NCBI GenBank assembly: GCA_003216295.1
Contig: QCJB01000006.1
Span: 1-64,000 of the forward strand
Reading direction: 5' to 3'
From: Prochlorococcus sp. AG-402-P16
GTDB lineage: Bacteria > Cyanobacteriota > Cyanobacteriia > PCC-6307 > Cyanobiaceae
DNA length: 64,000 nucleotides
The position numbers were made by a program, and so were the translations under genes. The notes below the pieces were generated by a model. It worked only from the letters and a program-made list of their open reading frames with translations, was not told the origin of the DNA and did no database searches. Within the stretch, counting starts at the first letter, position 1. Every line of letters begins with the position of its first letter. This document shows positions 56,930 through 64,000 of this stretch, in pieces.

Positions 56930-57739
56930 ATGAATGATGCAAATCAAAAATTAGGTAAGGATGGTTTGGCTAACTTGGCCATAGATCAAGATCTTTTGGC
57001 TAGAGAATTAGCTGCCCAACTAGCGGGGGATCCTTTAGATGAAATTGACTTAGATGAAAATCCTGAAGATTTAGTTAATTCATCAAAAGAATGCGATCTT
57101 GCATTGGAATGGCTTCAAGCTGGTAATAAAGAAAAATTGCAGGGACTCAGAGTATTTTGTGAATATAGAGATCCAAGAGCATTCCCATTCTTAGTGCCTT
57201 TACTCAAGGAACCTTCTCCTGTTGTGAGAATGAGTGCTGTTTATGCGTTAGGAAGAAATCCTTGCCCTCAAGCTATTGATATTCTATTGAATATGTTGCG
57301 GTTTGATAGTAATGCTTATGTGCGAAAAGCTACTGCTTGGAGTCTCGGAAATTACCCTGAAGCGCCTGTTTTGGAACCGCTTATTAATGCATTAAAACAA
57401 GATGTTGCTGCAGTTCGTTTATGGGCATCAAGTTCTTTGGCTGAAGTTGGGTTGAACTCTCTTGAGGCCTCTTCCCCATCTGCTAATCAATTGCTTGAAA
57501 GTTTACAGATTGATGGCGAACCACTGGTAAGAAGTAATTGTATCTGGTCTCTAGGACGCCTTTACAGTTATTTGAGTGAGGAAATCAAAATTCAAATAGA
57601 AGAGGCTTTGATATCTGTTTTGTTAAATGACCTAGAGCCTTCAGTAAGGTATGAAGCTCGTATAGCTTTGGAGCAATTGGATAATCCCGAAGTACAGAAA
57701 AAATTAAAATCATTAATTGATGAAGGCCAACTGGTTTAA
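56930..57739 (+). CDS. HEAT-repeat protein
   Basis: RDPRAFPFLVPLLKEPSPVVRMSAVYALGRNPCPQAIDILLNMLRFDSNAYVRKATAWSLGNY... Confidence 0.88.
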   Translation: MNDANQKLGKDGLANLAIDQDLLARELAAQLAGDPLDEIDLDENPEDLVNSSKECDLALEWLQAGNKEKLQGLRVFCEYRDPRAFPFLVPLLKEPSPVVRMSAVYALGRNPCPQAIDILLNMLRFDSNAYVRKATAWSLGNYPEAPVLEPLINALKQDVAAVRLWASSSLAEVGLNSLEASSPSANQLLESLQIDGEPLVRSNCIWSLGRLYSYLSEEIKIQIEEALISVLLNDLEPSVRYEARIALEQLDNPEVQKKLKSLIDEGQLV

Positions 57740-57828
57740 TTTTTGGTACAAAAACACTTCGTTGTGATAAACAATTCACATATCCATGCTTTTTTTCTAT
57801 ATCATCAGTGACTTAGACCTGCTTGTTC

Positions 57829-58032
57829 ATGCCTCAACGCACTTTGCGCTTTAAAATCCGACAAGATGGACGAGTTGAAGAAACCGTCGAAGGTCTTGTG
57901 GGAGAAGCATGTATCGATCTAACTGAGAAGCTTGAGGATGCCTTAGGCACCGTTGAGCGAAGAGAACCCACCTCGGATGCCTTCATACGTGAAGAGGCCC
58001 AAAAACAGACAATTCCTGCAGAAATTTACTGA
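57829..58032 (+). CDS. DUF2997 family protein
   Basis: QRTLRFKIRQDGRVEETVEGLVGEACIDLTEKLEDALGTVERREPT; next to a DUF1257 protein. Confidence 0.8.
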   Translation: MPQRTLRFKIRQDGRVEETVEGLVGEACIDLTEKLEDALGTVERREPTSDAFIREEAQKQTIPAEIY

Positions 58033-58424
58033 TGTCACATTTCAGCACAGTTAAAACCCAGCTTCGAAAGAAAGAGTACCTAAAACAGGCTTTGATTGAT
58101 TTAGGTTATTTACCTCAAGAAGGGGAAAATTTAGTTAGAGGTTATAGGGGTCAAACAGTTAAAGCTGAAATGACCGTACAAATGCAAAAAGGGGCTGATA
58201 TAGGATTTCGGTGGAATAATGAGTCCAAATCATATGAACTTGTAACAGACTTAGATCTCTGGAAACAATCAATACCAGTTGAAAGATTTCTGGCTCAAGT
58301 CACTCAACGTTACGCATTAAATACTGTTCTTGATTCAACAGCTCAAGAAGGATTTCAAATTTCTGAGCAAAAGCAAAATTTAGATGGTTCAATAGAATTA
58401 GTTGTCACTCGATGGGATTCTTAA
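58032..58424 (+). CDS. DUF1257 (Ycf35-like) protein
   Basis: MSHFSTVKTQLRKKEYLKQALIDLGYLPQEGENLVRGYRGQTVKAEMTVQ. Confidence 0.85.
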   Translation: MSHFSTVKTQLRKKEYLKQALIDLGYLPQEGENLVRGYRGQTVKAEMTVQMQKGADIGFRWNNESKSYELVTDLDLWKQSIPVERFLAQVTQRYALNTVLDSTAQEGFQISEQKQNLDGSIELVVTRWDS

Positions 58425-58433
58425 TTTCTCAAA

Positions 58434-58859
58434 TTGACATTGACTTTTGATCCAAGCGCTGCTTATGAAACTAGCCATCGTCAATATCAGTCAATAACTG
58501 ATGTTTATGATCCAAAAGTTGCTTTTGAAGCTTTAAATAATGAAGATTTTAAGTTAAGTGGAAAGGATCCAGTTCTAGGAGGGAAATTAAGAGAAAAAGC
58601 TGTTTGGGTTGATGAAAGAAAGTGCATAGGCTGCACATACTGCAGCTCAGTTGCTACTAATACATTCGCAATGGAGCCTGAACAAGGTAGAGCTAGAGCT
58701 TTCAGACAAGATGGAGATAGTGAGGACTTAATTCAAGAAGCTATAGATACCTGCCCTGTTGATTGTATTGAATGGGTTTCTTTTGAAGAATTAATTAAAT
58801 TAAGAGACATATTGAAAAACCATCATTTTCGTAATTTAGGCTTGCCTCCAACTACTTGA
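58434..58859 (+). CDS. Ferredoxin-like [4Fe-4S] protein
   Basis: VDERKCIGCTYCSSVATNTFAME...AIDTCPVDCIEWV. Confidence 0.88.
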   Translation: MTLTFDPSAAYETSHRQYQSITDVYDPKVAFEALNNEDFKLSGKDPVLGGKLREKAVWVDERKCIGCTYCSSVATNTFAMEPEQGRARAFRQDGDSEDLIQEAIDTCPVDCIEWVSFEELIKLRDILKNHHFRNLGLPPTT

Positions 58860-60101
58860 TTGAACAAAAATAAATTGATACGTAATAAAGGCCTTAAAGA
58901 GTATTCAATACCTTGCAGACGATTTGGTCGTACAGAGATTCAGATGCCTATTCTATCTCTAGGAGGAATGCGTTTTCAACAAAGTTGGAAAGATTTAGAA
59001 CCTTCTGAGATAAATAATCATGAACAAAATATTTTGAAAAAAACTATTAACGAGGCTGTTAAAAAAGGTTTTCATCATATTGAGACAGCCCGTCATTATG
59101 GGACATCGGAACTTCAAATTGGATGGGCATTAGCTGAAATTGATGATCCAAAAAGAATCCTTCAAACTAAAATCCCACCAAATAACGATCCTTCATTATT
59201 TGAGCAAGAACTTGAGTTGAGTTTAAGTAAATTGGGAGTTGAGAAAATTGATTTATTAGCTATCCATGGCATTAATCTTCCAGAGCATTTGGATATGACT
59301 ATCCGTTCAAATGGATGTCTTGATGTCGCTCGTCGTTGGAAAAATAATGGTGTTATTGATCATATTGGGTTTTCAACTCATGCAGAGGTTGACCTGATAA
59401 TTAAAGCAATTGAAACAGGCTTCTTTGATTATGTAAATTTGCATTGGTATTTTATACGTCAAGATAATGAACCAGTTCTGGAAGTAGCTAGTGCAAATGA
59501 TATGGGCATTTTTATTATTAGCCCGACTGATAAGGGTGGTCATTTGCATACCCCGTCTCAAAAACTTTTAGACTTATGTAGTCCATTGCACCCAATAGAG
59601 TTTAATGATCTTTTTTGTTTGAGTGACAAAAGAGTTCATACATTAAGTGTTGGAGCATCCAAGCCTGAGGATCTTGAAATTCATTTAAGTGCAATTTCTA
59701 AAATAGATGATATGCATGAACTTACTCACTCTATTGTGAAAAAATTATTAAATGCCTCTTATAAGTCGTTAGGACAATCATGGTTGACTACTTGGGATGA
59801 AGGATTACCTCGTTGGGATGAGACACCTGGCGAGATAAATATACCTGTTTTGTTATGGCTTAATAATTTGCTTGAGGCTTGGGATATGGAAAACTTTGCT
59901 AGGGATCGTTATGGTCTCTTAGGTAGGGGAGGGCATTGGTTCCCAGGGGAAAATGCGGATTCCTTAGATTGTGAGGTGAGTGAGAATGATTTGCAAAAAG
60001 TTTTGATTAATAGTCCATGGGGTTCAGAAATACCATCTATTCTTAGGAAATTGAAAGATCGATTGGGTGGAAAGAGAAGAGATAGATTATGGGGAATTTA
60101 A
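58860..60101 (+). CDS. Aldo/keto reductase family oxidoreductase
   Basis: RRFGRTEIQMPILSLGGMRFQQ...HHIETARHYGTSELQIGWAL...KIDLLAIHGIN; TTG start directly after the ferredoxin stop. Confidence 0.88.
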   Translation: MNKNKLIRNKGLKEYSIPCRRFGRTEIQMPILSLGGMRFQQSWKDLEPSEINNHEQNILKKTINEAVKKGFHHIETARHYGTSELQIGWALAEIDDPKRILQTKIPPNNDPSLFEQELELSLSKLGVEKIDLLAIHGINLPEHLDMTIRSNGCLDVARRWKNNGVIDHIGFSTHAEVDLIIKAIETGFFDYVNLHWYFIRQDNEPVLEVASANDMGIFIISPTDKGGHLHTPSQKLLDLCSPLHPIEFNDLFCLSDKRVHTLSVGASKPEDLEIHLSAISKIDDMHELTHSIVKKLLNASYKSLGQSWLTTWDEGLPRWDETPGEINIPVLLWLNNLLEAWDMENFARDRYGLLGRGGHWFPGENADSLDCEVSENDLQKVLINSPWGSEIPSILRKLKDRLGGKRRDRLWGI

Positions 60102-60844
60102 GAACCTAATGGTTTCTTCATTGGTTTGCCAATTGATCGTGGATATTCATCGGGACATTTTTCAAAAGGATGGATTCTAATAACATTTCTTATACCACGA
60201 TTATCAGGGAGTTCAAATTCATTTATCTGCTGGATTTCAGCATTTAGGCTACTCAATGCTTTTTTTAGTATTTGTTGGTCTGCTTCTGTCCAGCTTCCTT
60301 TGTAAATAAGTGCATGTCCCTTAGATTTTAGAAAAGGGACGAGATACTCAGCCACTACAGCGGCAGGAGCCACGGCTCTAGCGATAGCATAGTCAAAACT
60401 ACCTCTAAAGATTTGATTCTGCCCTGCTAATTCAGCTCTTTCTGTAATGACATTTACACGAGAATTTAACCCTATTTCATTTGCAACTGCTTTTAAAAAA
60501 GTTGTTTTTTTAGTTGAGGAATCTAAAAGCGTAATATTTGAACTTGGTATTGCGATAGCTATGGCTAAGCCTGGGAAGCCGCAGCCTGAACCAACATCAA
60601 TATATTTATGAGAGAGTTTTGGATATTGAAGTTCTTGATAAAGTGGCCATAAGCTATCACTAACTTGTGTAATCCAGTAATCATCTCCATCGACTAAACG
60701 AGTAAGGTTTGTTTTCTTATTCCATTCTCTGAGGAGTTTTTGTAGCTGAACAAATTGATCTAGTTGTTTTTTTGTAGGATCCCACTTCAGCTTATTTAAA
60801 ATCTTGGAAGGAATGCAATTTTTGTTGTTTCTCAGAGTAGACAT
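60098..60844 (-). CDS. rsmG: 16S rRNA (guanine527-N7)-methyltransferase RsmG (GidB)
   Basis: KKTNLTRLVDGDDYWITQVSDSLWP; YIDVGSGCGFPGLAIAIAIPSSNITLLDSSTKKTTFLK. Confidence 0.95.
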   Translation of the reverse strand: MSTLRNNKNCIPSKILNKLKWDPTKKQLDQFVQLQKLLREWNKKTNLTRLVDGDDYWITQVSDSLWPLYQELQYPKLSHKYIDVGSGCGFPGLAIAIAIPSSNITLLDSSTKKTTFLKAVANEIGLNSRVNVITERAELAGQNQIFRGSFDYAIARAVAPAAVVAEYLVPFLKSKGHALIYKGSWTEADQQILKKALSSLNAEIQQINEFELPDNRGIRNVIRIHPFEKCPDEYPRSIGKPMKKPLGS

Positions 60845-60925
60845 TAAAAATTTATTTGTTTTATAATAGTCAGAATTGAGATATTCATATAAAATCTGTA
60901 CATTATTAGATTATATTTTCTTTAG

Positions 60926-61366
60926 TTGACTCCATCTTATAATTGTTACGAGCTGCTGGGAGTTCCTTCTTCTGCGAATAATGCAGAGCTGAGAAAAGCC
61001 TTTCGAGAGCTAAGTAAGCGACTTCATCCAGATACTACATCTTTACCTAGTGATGAGGCTACAAGACAATTTCAGATTGTTTGTGAAGCTTATGATTTAC
61101 TTAGTGATCCTGTTTTAAGGGCAAATTATGATATGAGCATAGCAAAAAAACATAATATTACTAATCAAACAATAGAGTCTAATTTAACAAATCAACAGCC
61201 TGTACAATTTTCCAAATCGATAGGAATAAGACGACCATTTTCGGGAGGAGAATTGTTTTCATTATTTCTCTTGATAGCTTCTATTTTACTTAGTCTGGTA
61301 TTAGGTGTTCTTGTCGCTTTTTTAAGAGGTGAAAATTTAAGTTTTACACCAAGTTGGTTAATGTAA
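60926..61366 (+). CDS. DnaJ-domain protein with C-terminal TM segment
   Basis: NCYELLGVPSSANNAELRKAFRELSKRLHPDTT...YDLLSDPVLRANYD. Confidence 0.92.
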   Translation: MTPSYNCYELLGVPSSANNAELRKAFRELSKRLHPDTTSLPSDEATRQFQIVCEAYDLLSDPVLRANYDMSIAKKHNITNQTIESNLTNQQPVQFSKSIGIRRPFSGGELFSLFLLIASILLSLVLGVLVAFLRGENLSFTPSWLM

Positions 61367-61519
61367 ATTGAATTCTCAGCAGAAAAAAAGGACTTACTTA
61401 AAGTTTTTTCTTGAAAAGACTGTTTTTAATCTTTCAATGATTCTTGATAATATTCCTGTGAAATCTAATATAAATAGATTAAGTTTAAAGTAAAGAAATT
61501 ATTTATGAGTGGGAGAATC

Positions 61520-62821
61520 TTAAGACAAGGATTTTAATCCTTTTTCGATTCCAAAATAGCATTTCTCTAATTCCTCATCGGAAATACAAAGTGGTGGCAT
61601 GAGATATACAACATCTCCTAATGGCCTAATGAAAACACCAACTTTCAAAGCACTTGCTTTCATGATTTTTCCAACTGAATTTAAGTATCCTTTTTTACCT
61701 TTTACTTTTATATTGAAAGCAGCAATAGTTCCTGTAACTCTTGGACATTCAATTCTTGAATCTTTAGCTACCTTTTTTAGATGAGGTAAATGACGCGACT
61801 CGAAATTTAAATACTTTTCAGGAAGCTTCTCTAATAGATCTAAACTAGCATTGGCTGCAGCACAGCCTAATGGATTTGCTGTAAAACTATGTCCATGCCA
61901 GAAAGTTTGCTTGGGATCCTCACTTAGAAACCCTTCAAATATCTTTTTGCTAGCCATAGTTACTCCCATTGGAAGGAATCCGCCGGTTAATCCTTTTGAT
62001 AGTGAAATTAGGTCTGGTTTTAGCCCAGCTCGTTGGAAAGCAAATAATTCTCCACACCTACCAAATCCTGTTAAAACTTCATCTGTAATTAGTAAAGAGT
62101 TAGCCTCTCGAATTCTTTTTTCAACCTCCACTAAAAATTCTGAACGTACCATTCGCATTCCTCCAGCTCCTTGGACTAATGGCTCTAAAATGACTGCAAT
62201 AGTAGGTGTCTTTAGAAGATTTTCAAGAGTTTTTAAAACTTCCTTTTCCCTCTTTTCAAAATCTTCGTCCCCCCACCATGTTTCAGGCCAAGGGACTCTA
62301 CTAACAGGGAAAAGCATTTGATCAAATGGTTCGCTGAAAATATTTCTTTCACCTACTGACATTGCTCCAAATGTATCTCCATGGTATGCACCGTCAAATG
62401 CAATGATTTGAGATCTATTATCACTTTTATTTTGCCACCATTGACGAGCCATCTTTATAGCAACTTCTACAGCTGTAGAGCCATTATCTGAGAAAAATAA
62501 TTTATCTAAACCTGTTAATTTGCTAAGTCTATTAGCTAATAATTCAGCTTGAGGATGAGTAAAATCTGCAAATATAATCTGCTCTAATTGCTCTGCTTGA
62601 GTTGCAATTGCTTTTGCTATATATTCATTTGCATGACCATGTAAAGTAACCCACCAGCTGCTAATACCGTCAATTATTGGAGGGCCATTAAATGGCAGTA
62701 AAAGGGCATCCTTTGCTTTCTCTACTAATAATTGAGATTTTGAGGATGGAAGTTGTGTAAAAGGTGGCCAGATATGAGGATTTTGAAGAGACTGATTTGA
62801 ATTTTCTTTCTCATTCATCAA
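61520..62821 (-). CDS. bioA: Adenosylmethionine-8-amino-7-oxononanoate aminotransferase
   Basis: HIWPPFTQL; LDKLFFSDNGSTAVEVAIKMA; DEVLTGFGRCGELFAFQRAGLKPDLISLSKGLTGGFLPMGVT; next to bioD. Confidence 0.95.
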   Translation of the reverse strand: MMNEKENSNQSLQNPHIWPPFTQLPSSKSQLLVEKAKDALLLPFNGPPIIDGISSWWVTLHGHANEYIAKAIATQAEQLEQIIFADFTHPQAELLANRLSKLTGLDKLFFSDNGSTAVEVAIKMARQWWQNKSDNRSQIIAFDGAYHGDTFGAMSVGERNIFSEPFDQMLFPVSRVPWPETWWGDEDFEKREKEVLKTLENLLKTPTIAVILEPLVQGAGGMRMVRSEFLVEVEKRIREANSLLITDEVLTGFGRCGELFAFQRAGLKPDLISLSKGLTGGFLPMGVTMASKKIFEGFLSEDPKQTFWHGHSFTANPLGCAAANASLDLLEKLPEKYLNFESRHLPHLKKVAKDSRIECPRVTGTIAAFNIKVKGKKGYLNSVGKIMKASALKVGVFIRPLGDVVYLMPPLCISDEELEKCYFGIEKGLKSLS

Positions 62822-62902
62822 ATTTAGTTTTCTCTCTTATTTCATTTAACTTGATTAGAGTCGAAAAAATCTATTGATTAACAAAAAAATAAAATTTTAA
62901 TC

Positions 62903-63577
62903 TTAAATATATTTTTTAAGCTTTTGATCTAACTGTTGATTCTTCCATTCTTGAGAAAGTACTTTTGCACTTATTTTTTTAAAGATAGGAAGCCATGCAA
63001 GAATTTTAGTATCTCCAAATTGCTCTAGAGTCTTGGGGTTGTCATTGTGTGGAGGACCATTTAATACAATTCCTAATACATTTATATTTCTGTTTCGCAA
63101 GGCCTCTAGGCTCAACAAGGTGTGATTGAGAGTCCCAAGACCAGTTCTTGCTACAAGAATGATGGGAGCCTTCCAAACTCTTAATTGATCTATTTGTAGC
63201 CAATTTCGATTTAAAGGAACCATTAAACCACCTGCAGTTTCGATGATTATTAATTTGTCTAAGTTAGGGATGTTTAAATTACTTGGTTCTATAAACCTAG
63301 ACTCTTTTTCAGCAGCCCAATGGGGAGAGACTGGAGCCTTAAATTTATATCTTTCAGAAAGATGACGGTTAGGTTCAAGGCCTAAGAGCTTGCAGACAGT
63401 CTTTGTATCAGTACCCTCCTCTGTTCCGCTCTGAATGGGTTTCCAGTAGATACCTTTAAGACCTTGCACGAAAAAACTACTGACTACGGTTTTACCTACA
63501 TCTGTATCTGTACCACAAATAATAATTCTTTTTAAAGAAGTACTCATCGTTTTATTAATAAAAACTGAATAGACCAA
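62903..63577 (-). CDS. bioD: Dethiobiotin synthase
   Basis: IIICGTDTDVGKTVVSSFFVQGL; IIETAGGLMVPLN. Confidence 0.95.
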   Translation of the reverse strand: MVYSVFINKTMSTSLKRIIICGTDTDVGKTVVSSFFVQGLKGIYWKPIQSGTEEGTDTKTVCKLLGLEPNRHLSERYKFKAPVSPHWAAEKESRFIEPSNLNIPNLDKLIIIETAGGLMVPLNRNWLQIDQLRVWKAPIILVARTGLGTLNHTLLSLEALRNRNINVLGIVLNGPPHNDNPKTLEQFGDTKILAWLPIFKKISAKVLSQEWKNQQLDQKLKKYI

Positions 63578-64000
63578 CTAAGGCTGACTTTTTTATCTTT
63601 ATTGAAAGCTGGCCAAAGAGACAATAGACGGCGCCAATCTGAAATACTTAATTGTTCCTTATTGCTGCTGTGTGCTCCGACCTTAATCATAGGTTTCAAC
63701 AATGAAGTTGCTCTCTCAGCTGTCTGTCTGATGATTTCAATTTTGTTATATAATATACTTTGATTCGGAACGACTCTTATTAATGAGTCGTGTGATGGCA
63801 ACTCAAGAGCCGTACATACTAAACCGGCTTGCTCTGCAGCTTCATACCATTCAGGAAAACTTCCTTTGATTGGGATTGCTAGCGCAAGCCATCCATCTGA
63901 ACTTAGAGAATTAAACCATGTCTTAAGTTGCAGTTGTGGGTTGTCAAGCCAATGTAATACAAAACTTGAAGCTAACAGACTTGGTTTTTCAGACCATTTA
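63544..64000 (-). CDS. bioC: BioC-like methyltransferase, C-terminal part (5' end outside window)
   Basis: Frame is open to the window edge: KWSEKPSLLASSFVLHWLDNPQLQLKTWFNSLSSDGWLALAIPIKGSFPEWYEAAEQAGLVCTALELPSHDS...; overlaps bioD start; biotin operon context. Confidence 0.8.
   Translation of the reverse strand, partial: KWSEKPSLLASSFVLHWLDNPQLQLKTWFNSLSSDGWLALAIPIKGSFPEWYEAAEQAGLVCTALELPSHDSLIRVVPNQSILYNKIEIIRQTAERATSLLKPMIKVGAHSSNKEQLSISDWRRLLSLWPAFNKDKKVSLSWSIQFLLIKR

Noticed and set aside
61851-62321. 156-aa plus-strand ORF opposite bioA
   Set aside because: Antisense to a conserved aminotransferase; no domain recognised.

Overview
The window is about 64 kb of AT-rich, gene-dense picocyanobacterial chromosome. 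It is most consistent with Prochlorococcus, possibly a NATL-like low-light lineage; this is inferred from gene content (split rpoC1/rpoC2, HLIPs, RRM protein, TIGR02450 and DUF1257/DUF2997 proteins) and was not checked against any database. Main blocks: dapL(partial)-clpS; a urease locus (ureCBA, ureD / ureEFG) next to a urea ABC transporter (urtABCDE), with a perfect GTA-N8-TAC NtcA-type site upstream of urtA; an 18.6-22.4 kb region of small ORFs, including an unlisted 36-aa HLIP-like ORF and a possible structured RNA; a 22.5-32 kb block that looks like a zinc/metal-handling island (WD40, COG0523 GTPase, znuA/znuC/zur/znuB, RHH-Cys protein, two DUF3721 proteins, His-rich porin); then core genes folE, tRNA-Thr, infB-ylxR-nusA-rimP, htrA, rpiA, hisD, rpsT, tatD, rpoB-rpoC1-rpoC2, hli, rlmN, SSF symporter, HEAT/DUF2997/DUF1257/ferredoxin/AKR, rsmG, dnaJ-like and bioA-bioD-bioC(partial). 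The most notable observation is that ZnuA and the adjacent COG0523/CobW protein appear to share a roughly 110-residue domain (FEW[AT]GVF...DPxM...FT[EQ]HxxxEF). This domain is not part of the canonical fold of either family, which suggests a shared metal-handling module within a coherent zinc uptake and allocation system.
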